The notes beneath the pieces are model-generated. The model was given only the letters and a program-made list of their open reading frames with translations, had not been told where the DNA came from and searched no databases. A stretch of DNA of 31,036 bases from assembly GCA_913048545.1 (NCBI GenBank), contig CAJWWH010000005.1:1-31036 (forward strand), written 5' to 3'. Shown piece after piece: positions 8,367-17,621 of this stretch (its first letter is position 1; each line of letters starts with the position of its first letter). The translations under genes and the position numbers were made by a program. The DNA comes from an uncultured Opitutia bacterium (lineage in GTDB: Bacteria; Verrucomicrobiota; Verrucomicrobiae; Opitutales; MB11C04).

Positions 8367-9302
8367 TTAGAAATTTGCACCCAATCCAAACTCGAGAAGA
8401 TGCATGGTTGCTTCATCAAAATCTCCCCTGGCATCAAGTCCAAGAATTCGGTAGGCAACAAAAAAATCTAGGTCTTTTTTAAATTCATATCCTAGGCTAA
8501 ACAGGAAATCGTAAGTAAAAATAGTTTCCGACCCTAAGTAAGTTGTAATCATACCTAATTGATCTAAATTTAGAATGTCCTTTCGATTAGCAAAACCGAC
8601 TCCAGTAGCAAGACGGAACCACCCACCTTCACCGAATGGCAACCCATAGCCCAATCTCGCACCACCGTTAAATAACTCAGACTGGCCACTGGCATGCCTC
8701 GGAGATGAGTAAGGGAATGGAAAAACTGCTTTTTTAAATTCAGTATTTACATAACCATAATGCAATTCCGCTTCCAAATTCATCCAGCGACGACCGATAT
8801 TAATCCCCACGGCATGACCAATTTCTGTCCTGATCTCTGCTGAATGAGATAATCCTTTAAAGTTAACATGGTGCGGTGGGATCGAAAATCCAATAAATGG
8901 TTGGATATAGTACTTCCCCACACGGCTTTCCATGGTAACAAGTTCGACTCCATCCTCCAATTGTACTTCAGTTTCAAGTTCAACAGTAGCTGTATCCGAT
9001 GTGCCCGAAAATGAAATAGATTCATTCTCATCTGCAATCTTAACGAAAGAAGAATTAGAATCTATATCTGTGTTAAAATAGGTATTTTCATTATCAATTT
9101 CTGAATTTGTAAAAGCAGCCAATTTTTCAGATAAAGAACGTGCCCGTTCTTCAAGTTGGTCGTAATATGCTGCTTGATTCGAAACACTTTTGGGTTGTGC
9201 GAATGCAGTTCGAGGAAGAAGTAAAATCAGGCATATCCAAATACCAAGTAATAAATACTCTAAATTAATATTTTGATAAGTTTTGGGCAAAAACCTTAGC
9301 AC
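8367..9302 (-). CDS. predicted outer-membrane beta-barrel protein, GTG start
   Basis: I cannot assign this 311-residue protein to a named family. It opens at a GTG and has a signal peptide: a positively charged start, then a hydrophobic stretch (YLLLGIWICLILLLP) and a plausible cleavage after AFA. A Ser/Asn/Asp-rich linker follows (about 45-110). From about residue 130 to the end the sequence alternates polar and aromatic/hydrophobic residues in short strands separated by glycine-rich turns (GKYYIQPFIGFSIPP, GWFRLATGVGFANR, YDFLFSLGYEF, DFFVAYRILGLDA). It ends LLEFGLGANF, with the terminal phenylalanine expected of BAM-inserted barrels. It resembles generic porin-like or OmpA-like barrels. 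It lies upstream of mutS on the same strand but a functional link is unlikely. Confidence 0.7.
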   Translation of the reverse strand: MLRFLPKTYQNINLEYLLLGIWICLILLLPRTAFAQPKSVSNQAAYYDQLEERARSLSEKLAAFTNSEIDNENTYFNTDIDSNSSFVKIADENESISFSGTSDTATVELETEVQLEDGVELVTMESRVGKYYIQPFIGFSIPPHHVNFKGLSHSAEIRTEIGHAVGINIGRRWMNLEAELHYGYVNTEFKKAVFPFPYSSPRHASGQSELFNGGARLGYGLPFGEGGWFRLATGVGFANRKDILNLDQLGMITTYLGSETIFTYDFLFSLGYEFKKDLDFFVAYRILGLDARGDFDEATMHLLEFGLGANF

Positions 9303-9369
9303 AGTGACTAATTTAATAAAACATACAGTACAGGTAAAGCACTTATATAAATTTTCACTTACAAGACCT

Positions 9370-9390
9370 GATTAAAAGCTTTTTTTAATC
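9370..9390. other. AT-rich inverted repeat between divergent genes
   Basis: GATTAAAA and TTTTAATC form a perfect eight-base inverted repeat around a five-base centre, in the 203-base gap between the barrel-protein gene and the symporter operon. As both genes point away from it, an operator or regulator site is more likely than a terminator. The rest of the gap is AT-rich without a convincing promoter. Confidence 0.35.
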
Positions 9391-9505
9391 CAATCTTACT
9401 AACCATTCATTCAAAAAGAGAATATTATTTAATAAATTATCTGCTTGTAGAAATACTTGATTCATTAAATTCTGATTAGATAAGCATTAAGTCCTTTTTT
9501 CCTTC

Positions 9506-9775
9506 ATGAAACAAAATCAAACATCATCTAAATCATACTGGCACGCCAACCTATCCATTACGATCAAAGTTCTGATTGTTTGGTTTTCTGTTTCCTTCGG
9601 GTGCGGGATTTTATTCAAAGAAGAACTAGATCAGTTCTTTATAGGAGGTGCACCCCTTGGGTTTTGGATGGCGCAGCAAGGTTCTATCATCTGTTTTGTC
9701 TTACTTTTAATCGCATACTCTTACCTGATGAATAATCTGGATAAAAAATACGGTTACGAAGAGGAGGGTGAATAA
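9506..9775 (+). CDS. sodium/substrate symporter small subunit (DUF4212)
   Basis: An 89-residue membrane protein with two predicted transmembrane helices, about residues 17-37 ([20 protein letters not shown]) and 50-75 ([20 protein letters not shown]), and a conserved SYWHANL start. This is the DUF4212 family, which occurs almost only as the small partner of VC_2705-type sodium:solute symporters. Its stop codon shares a base with the ATG of the large subunit (TAATG), so the two are translationally coupled. No Shine-Dalgarno is visible before its own ATG. Confidence 0.92.
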   Translation: MKQNQTSSKSYWHANLSITIKVLIVWFSVSFGCGILFKEELDQFFIGGAPLGFWMAQQGSIICFVLLLIAYSYLMNNLDKKYGYEEEGE

Positions 9776-11550
9776 TGGATCAGACGGTTTGGAACTTTAT
9801 TTTTATTGGAATAACCTTTGGTGTATACATAGGCATCGCAATCTGGTCCCGGGCAGGCTCAACAAAAGAGTATTACACTGCCGGAGGAGGCGTCTCACCA
9901 TTTGCCAATGGAATGGCGACTGCTGCAGACTGGATGTCAGCAGCCACTTTTATTTCAATGGCTGGTGGAATTGCTGCAGCGGGATACGGGGCGTCCAAGT
10001 TTTTAATGGGGTGGACGGGGGGGTTTGTTCTTCTCACAACCTTAATGGTTCCATATCTTCGGAAATTTGGTAAAGCAACGGTTCCAGACTTTGTCGGTGA
10101 CCGTTTTTATTCAAACGGGGCAAGACTGGTTGCTGTGATCTGTGCTATCTTTATCTGTATGACCTACATCATGGGACAGATGCGCGGTGTGGGCATTGTT
10201 TTTTCCAGGCTCTTCGATATTGAAATTTGGATGGGGGTACTAATTGGAGGAAGTATCGTTTTTTTCTACGCCGGTCTCGGAGGGATGAAGGGTATTACAT
10301 ACACTCAGGTTGCTCAGTACTGCGTAATGGTTTTTTCCTACACCATTCCGGTTATTTTTATCTCAATCATCATTACCGGGGATGTTATTCCCCAACTCGG
10401 TCTAATCGGAAATTACATAAAAGATGGTTCCGAAAATGCACAGCCTTTGTTGCAGAAAGTAAACCAGATTTCCATCGATCTTGGTTTTCAGGAATACACC
10501 GCAGGCACTGGAAATAAACTAGACCTTTTTTGTATAACTGCTGCACTTATGGTAGGAACCGCAGGACTGCCCCATGTAATCGTTCGTTTCTTCACAGTAA
10601 AAAATGTACGGGCTGTTCGAAAATCAGCTTATTGGACTCTTACTTTCATTGCCATTATTTATTTAACTGCACCGGCTTTGGGAATGTTTGCCCGTACTAA
10701 TTTCATTGAAGAAATAAACGGCAAAAAATACCAGGATGCACCAGAATGGTTTAAAAATTGGGAAACGCAGGGCATGATTGCATGGGTCGACAAAAATAAC
10801 GACGGCATAATGCAGTATCGTGCAGGTAATGTTTTTTCCGGAAAACCATCCTTCGATAACGAAACTCAAAAGGAGGGAAAACCCAGATTGGTAACCAATG
10901 AAATCGACCCGTCGGAAAATGAGGTTTATTACGATAAAGACATAATCGTGCTCGCTAACCCTGAAATGGCGGGTTTACCAAAATGGGTAATAGCATTGGT
11001 CATGGCTGGCTGTGTGGCAGCCGCACTTTCTACTGCTGCTGGATTGCTATTAGTTCTCTCAACATCCATTTCACACGACTTGATGAAAAAAATAATCAAG
11101 CCTGACATTACAGATAAACAGGAAATCCGTTATGCCCGAATAGCTTCATTTGGTGCCCTCCTGATTGCTGCTTATTTCGGAATCAATCCGCCTTCCAGTT
11201 TCGTTGCTAAAACGGTTGCCTTCGCTTTCGGATTAGCTGCATCCTCCTTCTTCCCCACTCTGATAATGGGAATTTTCTCCAAAAAAATTAACAAGCAAGG
11301 GGCGATTGCAGGTATGATTTCAGGTATAAGCTTCACTCTTGGTTATATTATATACTTTCAGTTTCTTACGGAGAGTAAAAACTATTGGTTTGGCATTTCA
11401 CCCGAGGGCATTGGTTTTCTCGGAATGTTTATCAATTTCATTGTCGCTTTTTTGGTTAGCTCGATCACCCCGCCACCTCCCAAAGAAGTGCAAAAGATGA
11501 TTGACGAAATACGAATCCCAAAAGGTGCCGGTGAGGCATCAGAACACTAA
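9775..11550 (+). CDS. sodium:solute symporter, VC_2705 subfamily large subunit
   Basis: Inner-membrane cation/substrate symporter of the SSS family, closest by eye to ActP-like carriers. At 591 residues it has at least a dozen hydrophobic segments and the SSS core ([24 protein letters not shown], then [16 protein letters not shown]). Between helices, roughly residues 312-400, there is a large soluble insertion, presumably periplasmic, carrying [10 protein letters not shown] at 339-348, an EF-hand-like Dx[N]xDG loop, and ending in [21 protein letters not shown]. The insertion is known in this subfamily. Substrate is not readable; relatives move acetate or other small carboxylates. It is coupled to the small subunit upstream, and a sugar/aldehyde oxidoreductase follows after 129 bases. 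Confidence 0.92.
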   Translation: MDQTVWNFIFIGITFGVYIGIAIWSRAGSTKEYYTAGGGVSPFANGMATAADWMSAATFISMAGGIAAAGYGASKFLMGWTGGFVLLTTLMVPYLRKFGKATVPDFVGDRFYSNGARLVAVICAIFICMTYIMGQMRGVGIVFSRLFDIEIWMGVLIGGSIVFFYAGLGGMKGITYTQVAQYCVMVFSYTIPVIFISIIITGDVIPQLGLIGNYIKDGSENAQPLLQKVNQISIDLGFQEYTAGTGNKLDLFCITAALMVGTAGLPHVIVRFFTVKNVRAVRKSAYWTLTFIAIIYLTAPALGMFARTNFIEEINGKKYQDAPEWFKNWETQGMIAWVDKNNDGIMQYRAGNVFSGKPSFDNETQKEGKPRLVTNEIDPSENEVYYDKDIIVLANPEMAGLPKWVIALVMAGCVAAALSTAAGLLLVLSTSISHDLMKKIIKPDITDKQEIRYARIASFGALLIAAYFGINPPSSFVAKTVAFAFGLAASSFFPTLIMGIFSKKINKQGAIAGMISGISFTLGYIIYFQFLTESKNYWFGISPEGIGFLGMFINFIVAFLVSSITPPPPKEVQKMIDEIRIPKGAGEASEH

Positions 11551-11679
11551 GAAAAAGCTTCATGCCGCGAAGCCTGACTAAACAAATACATACTTTTTGA
11601 TAAATATAGCTTTACACGAGTATCACCCTCGACCTAAAATTTATGGCATCCCCAATTTAACTCTCAAACAGAAAACATC

Positions 11680-13083
11680 ATGATTGAAAATAGACGAACA
11701 TTCATCGCAAAATCAGCGGCATTTGCTACTTTTGCCATAAGTGGAACAAAATCATCCGGGAAAATCATCGGTGCAAATGACCGTATAAATGTTGCAGTCT
11801 GCGGAATTAAAGGAAGAGGTACTTCCCATATGGGTGGTCATGGGAGGCAAAAAAATGTTGTAATTTCACATTTGGTTGACCCCGATACTCGCCTCCATGA
11901 TGCGAGAAAAAAATTCATCGTTTCAAAATTTAAAAACACACCTGAATGCGTACAGGATGTTCGTAAAGTATTGGATAATGATGATGTCGATGTGATATCC
12001 ATTGCCACTCCGAATCATTGGCACAGTTTAATGTCAATATGGGCATGCCAAGCCGGCAAAGATGTTTATGTTGAAAAACCCCTGAGTCATAATTTATTTG
12101 AGGGTCAAAAGTTGGTTGAAGCCGCAAAAAAATATAAATGTATTGTTCAACACGGCACTCAAAATAGATCCCTGAGTAAATGGTCTAATCTTGCCAACGA
12201 GATTGCTTCGGGTAAGAAAGGCAAACTTGAGGTTGCCCTCGGAACCTGTCACAAGCGAAGAAAATCAATCGGATTTAAAGATACACAAAAACCACCCAGT
12301 GCACTAGATTTTGATCTTTGGACAGGACCGGCACCAAAAGAAGAATTTCACGAAAACCTTGTCCATTATAATTGGCACTGGTTCTGGAACTACGGGAATG
12401 GAGATATCGGAAATCAGGGTGTTCACCAAATGGATATTGCAAGATGGATGATCCCTGGTGCCGTCTGGCCAAAGAAAATATTTTGCGTGGGTGGAAGGTT
12501 TGGATATAAAGATCAAGGTCAGACTGCGAATACACAACTAGCTATATTTGATTATGGCGAATCCCTACTTGTCTTTGATGTTCGTGGACTTTCTGGAAAA
12601 TCAAATATGGGAGTGTCCAACCATGTTTACTTCGATAAAAATGCGAAACAAAAAACCACCCAGAGCCACGGACTTAGAAATATAAAAGATCCACTGGCTG
12701 ATCGTGGAAAAGTAGATATCTTTGAAAACTTCATACAAGCTGTCCGAAACCGTAAAGAGGAACACCTGGATGCCCATGTTTATGAAGGTCATGTCTCCAG
12801 TGGACTCTGTCACTTAGCCAACTTGTCGTATCGCCTCGGAGAAAAATCAGGATTCAACAAAAAGAATAGGACTTTGGGAAATAATAAGAATGCTTATGAA
12901 TATTTTGAACGTATGCAGGATCATCTAAAGGAAAACGGTTTAAAGCTCGAAGACACCGACTATATTGTTGGTCGAACCCTGAACTTTGACTCCAAGACAG
13001 AAAGCATAATTGGTGACGACCAAGCAAACGATATGCTTTCCCGTTCCTACAGGTCACCCTATGTAGTGCCCGAAAAAGTCTAA
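11680..13083 (+). CDS. Gfo/Idh/MocA-family oxidoreductase, Tat-exported
   Basis: Predicted NAD(P)-dependent sugar or cyclitol oxidoreductase. The N-terminus has a twin-arginine signal (NRRTFIAKSAAF, RR at 5-6, followed by a mildly hydrophobic stretch), as in many Planctomycetes-Verrucomicrobiota members. The Rossmann loop VAVCGIKGRG spans 38-47, the catalytic EKP is at 132-134 (VYVEKPLSHN), and GNQGVHQMDIARWMI contains the histidine usually involved in catalysis. The C-terminal region (from about 400) has the YEYFERMQDHL block of this bacterial subgroup. Substrate is unknown. The gene is followed by a hairpin and then the DUF1549/DUF1501 pair on the same strand, suggesting one catabolic unit. 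A Tat signal on an NAD enzyme implies export with bound cofactor, as known for glucose-fructose oxidoreductase. Confidence 0.9.
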   Translation: MIENRRTFIAKSAAFATFAISGTKSSGKIIGANDRINVAVCGIKGRGTSHMGGHGRQKNVVISHLVDPDTRLHDARKKFIVSKFKNTPECVQDVRKVLDNDDVDVISIATPNHWHSLMSIWACQAGKDVYVEKPLSHNLFEGQKLVEAAKKYKCIVQHGTQNRSLSKWSNLANEIASGKKGKLEVALGTCHKRRKSIGFKDTQKPPSALDFDLWTGPAPKEEFHENLVHYNWHWFWNYGNGDIGNQGVHQMDIARWMIPGAVWPKKIFCVGGRFGYKDQGQTANTQLAIFDYGESLLVFDVRGLSGKSNMGVSNHVYFDKNAKQKTTQSHGLRNIKDPLADRGKVDIFENFIQAVRNRKEEHLDAHVYEGHVSSGLCHLANLSYRLGEKSGFNKKNRTLGNNKNAYEYFERMQDHLKENGLKLEDTDYIVGRTLNFDSKTESIIGDDQANDMLSRSYRSPYVVPEKV

Positions 13084-13095
13084 CAGGATTATTGT

Positions 13096-13115
13096 CCCTG
13101 TTTAATAAAACAGGG
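13096..13115 (+). other. perfect hairpin between oxidoreductase and DUF1549 genes
   Basis: CCCTGTTT / AAACAGGG is an eight-base stem with a four-base AATA loop, 12 bases after the oxidoreductase stop. No T tract follows, so it is not a standard terminator. It may stabilise or process the upstream mRNA, or attenuate the genes downstream. Confidence 0.6.
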
Positions 13116-13183
13116 CTACAGAAAACTTGCTTTATTCAACTTAATCAGAGTAGGTTTGATATGCTCTGAAAACATTACCTACC

Positions 13184-15130
13184 ATGCGAATTTTCTATTT
13201 TCTATTCTTCTTATTTTGCTTACAGGGCAATATTCATTCGGAAAAACAGAAAACCGCTCCTTTTAATCCTGATAAGGAAAAAGTTGAAATCATGCGGGTC
13301 GCAGTTCAAAGGATCAACCTGATTATAGACGAATCGCTTGCTGAAAAAGGAATCAAATACAACACTAGGCTAAACGATTTTCTTTTTGCTCGCCGCGTAT
13401 TTGTTGATTTAACCGGGACAATTCCGACCTATGAGGAACTCGTTCAATTCGTGAATCAGGAAATGAAAAACAAGCGGACTTTTCTAATTAATAAGTTACT
13501 CGGATCCGAAGGATATGTTAGTCATACCTATAACTATTTTGCCGACCTCCTTCGGATACAAACTAAAATTCCTGGACAAAAAACGAACTCAGCTCTATTC
13601 ACCGGCTGGTTAAAAGACTCGATCCATCGTAATAAACCATACAACCGGATCGTTTATGAAATGGTTTCTGCTTCTGGTTCGATGGTTCAAAACCCAGCAT
13701 CCGGTTACTTACTCCGGGATAAGGATATGAAGCTTGATCATGTTGCCTTCATGACAAAGATTTTCCTGGCCAAGGATATTGCCTGTGCACAATGCCACGA
13801 TCATCCATCTGACGACTGGACCCAGAAGGAATACTACGAATTTGCATCCTTTTTAGGAGAACTCGAAATTGGTGAAACAAAAGACATCAAGATAGACAGG
13901 CTACAAAAGAGCATGCTCGCAAAAAAAGAAAAGTACTTTCATCACCCGAAATTTCGGTCTGCTGTTCGGAGTAAATACAAAAACTTTTCAGTCGCAGACA
14001 AAAAACTCAAAGAACTAAAAGCCGAGTTCAAGCAAATTACTGGCGGTAATCAATTCGCAGCCTATGATGATCCTGACTCCGATTTACCTCTCCCCGATGA
14101 CTACCAGTACAAAGATGCTAAACCGGGGGATATTCTTAAACCTGCCTTTATCATAGGACACCCGCTTGGAGGCTCATCCAAAAAGTCCAAGAGAGATCAA
14201 CTTGCCTACTGGATAGCCCATCCCGAAAATGGATGGTTTTCCATGGCGATTGCAAATAGAATATGGGCTCGCTTCATGGGTCAAGGCGTCGCAGAACCTT
14301 TACACAATGTGAAATTAGAAAAATGCGCCAACCCAAGACTGCTCAAAACATTGTCGGAGATCATGGTTGCTTTGGACTTTGACCTGCGGGCATTTTCATG
14401 GGTTTTAATGCACACAGACTCTTACAATCGCCTTGCCACCCGCAAGAAGATGGAAAAAGAGGATGACTATTTTTTCCAGGGCCCAATTTTGCGAAGAATG
14501 ACCGCCGAACAAATTTGGGACTCCCTTGTTACGCTCATGGTTAAGGATCCATTACGATACCGTCAACCTGCTCCTGTCAGTTTAATGGATGTAAACGATG
14601 GCTGGACTGCCTTTCACTTCATTGATAACCTGACTGATGAAAAGTATAGCCTTGTAGATTCCTACACTGGAGAAGCGGTGCTCACTGAAGGAAGAACATA
14701 TAGCAACAGTTCCACCGGTCAGACTTTGACGACAAGCAAAGGAAAAAAACACTTAATCCTTGCCCGGGCATCGGAATTACCCCAACCCGCACCTGCTGGT
14801 CACTTCCTGCAAAAATTTGGTCAATCCGAAAGACTTTTTGTGGTCGGATCAACAAGTAAAGTTGGTTCTGTCCCACAATTGATGGAATTAATGAACGGAT
14901 TCACAACCGAGGTATTAACCAGTCCGGACTCCCTGATATTCCGGAGACTCCAACAACTCAAAAATCCCCGTAAAAAAGCAGAGGTTGTATTCTTAAGTAT
15001 TTTAAATCGCCTTCCCACAGAAGAGGAAAAGAATCTGCTTCTCGAGGAGATGCAGAGTGCTAGCTCCGATGATTTTTCCGATTTAATTTGGGCCCTGCTC
15101 AATACACCGGAGTTCTTCTTCATTAAATAA
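13184..15130 (+). CDS. DUF1549/DUF1553 (PSCyt2-PSD1) secreted protein
   Basis: Member of the large Planctomycetes-Verrucomicrobiota family with DUF1549 then DUF1553; biochemical role not established, often found beside sulfatases and carbohydrate catabolic genes. A signal peptide is present (MRIFYFLFFLFCLQG, residues 1-15). DUF1549 runs roughly 45-230 (FVDLTGTIPTYEEL; CAQCHDHPSDDW at 201-212), and DUF1553 from about 340 (DQLAYWIAHPENGWFSMAIANRIWARFMGQG). CAQCH at 201-205 is a CxxCH haem-c-like motif, but in this family it may instead bind metal. At 648 residues it lacks the N-terminal cytochrome (PSCyt1) domain of longer relatives. It is 14 bases upstream of the DUF1501 gene, its usual partner. 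Confidence 0.88.
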   Translation: MRIFYFLFFLFCLQGNIHSEKQKTAPFNPDKEKVEIMRVAVQRINLIIDESLAEKGIKYNTRLNDFLFARRVFVDLTGTIPTYEELVQFVNQEMKNKRTFLINKLLGSEGYVSHTYNYFADLLRIQTKIPGQKTNSALFTGWLKDSIHRNKPYNRIVYEMVSASGSMVQNPASGYLLRDKDMKLDHVAFMTKIFLAKDIACAQCHDHPSDDWTQKEYYEFASFLGELEIGETKDIKIDRLQKSMLAKKEKYFHHPKFRSAVRSKYKNFSVADKKLKELKAEFKQITGGNQFAAYDDPDSDLPLPDDYQYKDAKPGDILKPAFIIGHPLGGSSKKSKRDQLAYWIAHPENGWFSMAIANRIWARFMGQGVAEPLHNVKLEKCANPRLLKTLSEIMVALDFDLRAFSWVLMHTDSYNRLATRKKMEKEDDYFFQGPILRRMTAEQIWDSLVTLMVKDPLRYRQPAPVSLMDVNDGWTAFHFIDNLTDEKYSLVDSYTGEAVLTEGRTYSNSSTGQTLTTSKGKKHLILARASELPQPAPAGHFLQKFGQSERLFVVGSTSKVGSVPQLMELMNGFTTEVLTSPDSLIFRRLQQLKNPRKKAEVVFLSILNRLPTEEEKNLLLEEMQSASSDDFSDLIWALLNTPEFFFIK

Positions 15131-15144
15131 AACCCGACCGCATA

Positions 15145-16413
15145 ATGAATCACCTTTTTCCCAAAATCAGTGAATGCTCGAGAAGATCCCTACTTCTCCA
15201 CGCTGCCAAAACAACCCTTGGGCTTAGCGTTCTGCCATCATTTTTAAATGGTGCGGATCTTAACAAACCCGATAAAAAGCCACCTTGTGAACGGGTAATT
15301 TTTTTATACATGCGCGGAGGAATGAGTCAGACCGATACCTTTGACCCGAAGGAAAAAAATAATATTGGAGGAAAAAGTAAACCGGTTAAAACCCAAAGCC
15401 CCGACCTTTTACTCTCGGATCAACTTCCCAAACTGGCCCTGCAGGCTAGCGACCTGTCCGTTATTCGATCCCTTACCACCAAGACAGGTGCGCATTCCCA
15501 GGCCCGTTATGTCATGCACACGGGTTACCGACAAAGGAGCGGAATGACACACCCCCAACTTGGCTCATGGGCTCAAATGTTCCTTGGCAAATCCCATCCT
15601 GTTTTACCATCCAGTGTGCTTGTGGCCAGTGGAAATCCCGGCCCGGGGTTCTTACCACCCGACTACAGTCCCCTGCCAATTGGAAACGCATCCCGCGGGA
15701 TTAAGGACTTACTTCCTGAAATTGATAAGCAACAACTCGACAGGCGGGTAAAATTAGCCCAAAAGTTTTCCGCTGCCTTTTCCCATTACTTCCCCCATGA
15801 CGATGTCAAGGCATACAACGATTTTTACGATCAGACTGTTAAATTTATTTCAGGGGATATGGCTGAGCCTTTTGATATTCAGCGGGAACCGGCAAATTTG
15901 AAAAATCAATATGGAAACCATCCCTTTGGTCAGGGCACCCTACTCGCCAGGCGTTTGGTGGAGAGAGGTGTTCGTTATGTTGAGGTTACATCCAGTCAGA
16001 ACTGGGATTCCATGCATAGTGGAACTAACAGCCTTGATCGTTTAAGCAATGAATTAGACGGGACTGTTTCCGCTCTCATGACTGACTTGCGCGATCGAGG
16101 CATGCTCGACTCAACCATGATTGTGGTTACAACCGAATTTGGTCGAACCCCAAAAGTGAAAGGTAATGGTGGACGTGACCATCACCCCAATGGATTCTCC
16201 GCGATGATGGCTGGTGGTGGAATACAAGGTGGAATTGCTGTCGGTGAAACCGATGATTACGGGCGTGACCCATTTCCCGAGTTTGAACCTAAGGACATAC
16301 ATGCAACCATTGCAACCGCACTCGGAATAACCGGAACAAAGATTCGCCGCCTTCCAGGTCGACCAACATTCCTTGGGGGAAAACCAAAACCAATCAGGGA
16401 AATTCTAGCTTAA
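15145..16413 (+). CDS. DUF1501 family protein, Tat-exported
   Basis: DUF1501 proteins have a sulfatase/alkaline-phosphatase-like fold and regularly follow DUF1549/DUF1553 genes; their reaction is unknown. The N-terminus carries a twin-arginine signal (SRRSLLLHAAKTTLGLSV, RR at about 13-14). FLYMRGGMSQTDTFDPK near 50-66 is the family's opening block, with Asp/Thr in the place of the usual metal/nucleophile site. TKTGAHSQARYVMHTGY follows near 112, and VVTTEFGRTPKVKGNGGRDHHP near 325-346 gives the DH-H metal-binding region. Length, 422 residues, is normal. The stop codon shares the palindromic TTAA at 16410-16413 with the convergent DUF218 gene, so there is no room for a terminator between them. 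Confidence 0.88.
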   Translation: MNHLFPKISECSRRSLLLHAAKTTLGLSVLPSFLNGADLNKPDKKPPCERVIFLYMRGGMSQTDTFDPKEKNNIGGKSKPVKTQSPDLLLSDQLPKLALQASDLSVIRSLTTKTGAHSQARYVMHTGYRQRSGMTHPQLGSWAQMFLGKSHPVLPSSVLVASGNPGPGFLPPDYSPLPIGNASRGIKDLLPEIDKQQLDRRVKLAQKFSAAFSHYFPHDDVKAYNDFYDQTVKFISGDMAEPFDIQREPANLKNQYGNHPFGQGTLLARRLVERGVRYVEVTSSQNWDSMHSGTNSLDRLSNELDGTVSALMTDLRDRGMLDSTMIVVTTEFGRTPKVKGNGGRDHHPNGFSAMMAGGGIQGGIAVGETDDYGRDPFPEFEPKDIHATIATALGITGTKIRRLPGRPTFLGGKPKPIREILA

Positions 16414-17063
16414 TCATTCCGAACCAATTTAGGTTCAGAATTAGAAAAAAAATAGACCGGAAACTTAATCGTCTCTCCAAAATAGGCCATTATTCCACGA
16501 TCAGATTTCCACCAGTCCTCGATCGAGAAGATTTCGTTCGGGGCACCCGCAACTTCCACTTCTACACCTGAACCCTCAAATATTTTTTGAAAAGCATAGT
16601 GTGCCCTTTGGGTGTGAAACTCATCAGTTACAATAATAATTCGGTTCCATTTTTTCTCTAATGACAGGGCCAATGCATCTTCTGCCTCATCAAAGGTCGA
16701 AGTTGCTCCTCCGCTCAAAGAGGGCAAAAGCTGCCAGGTTACATTTAAATCCATTCTTTTAGTAACCGCATTGGCAAATCCGAGATGACTGAGTTCCAGC
16801 TTTTGAAATTCCCTGTTCTTTACCTTTTCCGCAGTCACAAAAAGCTGCTTTGCAAAACCTCTGTTCCACAACCTCAGGCTTTCAGGGACCCGGGTTGTCC
16901 GTTCTCCGGACAGACAGATAATTGCATCCGCACCCTTGGTCGCATTTTGTTTATGGAAGAGCCAGGCATATCCCGGTAAAACAAATGGATGAAGTAGGAA
17001 AAGAAGCAGACCGCTTACCACCGCTAATCCGACCGCCCACATAAACCATCGGACAACTCTCAT
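16410..17063 (-). CDS. YdcF/ElyC-type DUF218 membrane protein
   Basis: A 217-residue protein with one N-terminal transmembrane helix (WFMWAVGLAVVSGLLLFLLH, about 6-25) and a DUF218 domain exposed outside the inner membrane. The domain begins ADAIICLSGERTTRVPESLRLW, the family's SGG/ER-type opening, and contains GGATSTFDEAEDALAL and IIIVTDEFHTQRAHYAF, the SHPxHxxRA-like block with His in the usual place. Relatives ElyC and SanA are tied to envelope polysaccharide precursor balance, but no activity can be assigned. It starts with ATG overlapping the RidA-like stop (17060-17063), so the two are coupled. Confidence 0.8.
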   Translation of the reverse strand: MRVVRWFMWAVGLAVVSGLLLFLLHPFVLPGYAWLFHKQNATKGADAIICLSGERTTRVPESLRLWNRGFAKQLFVTAEKVKNREFQKLELSHLGFANAVTKRMDLNVTWQLLPSLSGGATSTFDEAEDALALSLEKKWNRIIIVTDEFHTQRAHYAFQKIFEGSGVEVEVAGAPNEIFSIEDWWKSDRGIMAYFGETIKFPVYFFSNSEPKLVRND

Positions 17064-17524
17064 TTCTTAAGGATAAAAGATCCCTCGATCTCCACAGCTG
17101 CACTCCCGGGTAGACCAGAAACCCCAAACGCACTTCTCGTACCCACTCCAAAATCTTCACCAAGTAGATCGAAGAACAGTTGGCTGCATCCATTTATTAC
17201 CACAGGATGTTGGGTAAAATCCGGACCTGCATTCACCATACCGAGCAACTTGCATACTCTCTCAATTCGATCAAGTTCACCAAGTTCTGCACGCAAGCTT
17301 GATAGAATATTTAACCCAACCTGCCGGGCAGCACGACTACCCTCTTCAACCGTTAAATCCACTCCCACCCGACCGGTAATCATTTTCCCATCGATTCCAA
17401 TTGGAAGGTGCCCCGAAAAAGAAGCAACGCCATCATTAATAAGCACTGTCTTATAAAGACCGGCCGCCTGCGGTGGAGGAGGAAGTTTATATCCAAGTTC
17501 AGATAACTTTTCTTCTAATGCCAT
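17060..17524 (-). CDS. RidA/YjgF-like protein (YjgF_like subgroup)
   Basis: A 154-residue member of the RidA/YER057c/UK114 superfamily, belonging to the longer subgroup that starts EKLSELGYKLPPPPQAAGLYKT. The canonical RidA enzymes hydrolyse reactive enamine/imine intermediates using an active-site arginine. Here the matching C-terminal region reads GTRSAFGVSGLPGSAAVEIEG, with R131-like arginine and the Gly/Pro/Val pattern preserved, so activity is possible. The segment FSGHLPIGIDGKMITGRVG is the family's trimer-interface loop. The start is ATG at 17524 with no Shine-Dalgarno, divergent from the SGNH hydrolase gene, and it leads a two-gene unit with the DUF218 protein. Confidence 0.88.
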   Translation of the reverse strand: MALEEKLSELGYKLPPPPQAAGLYKTVLINDGVASFSGHLPIGIDGKMITGRVGVDLTVEEGSRAARQVGLNILSSLRAELGELDRIERVCKLLGMVNAGPDFTQHPVVINGCSQLFFDLLGEDFGVGTRSAFGVSGLPGSAAVEIEGSFILKK

Positions 17525-17621
17525 CTCGTCAAACTAATAACCCATTCATAATGGGCAAGATTCAAAGATTTATCTGTATTCATTCATTTATATATTGATT
17601 TTAAAATTCAAATAGCATCCT

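Noticed and set aside
9768..10073. Plus-strand open frame overlapping the symporter start
   Set aside because: It is a shifted frame of the large subunit with an implausible Cys/Trp/Arg-rich composition.
11556..11573. Possible terminator after the symporter (GCTTC/GAAGC)
   Set aside because: The stem is only five bases with a long loop and no T tract follows.
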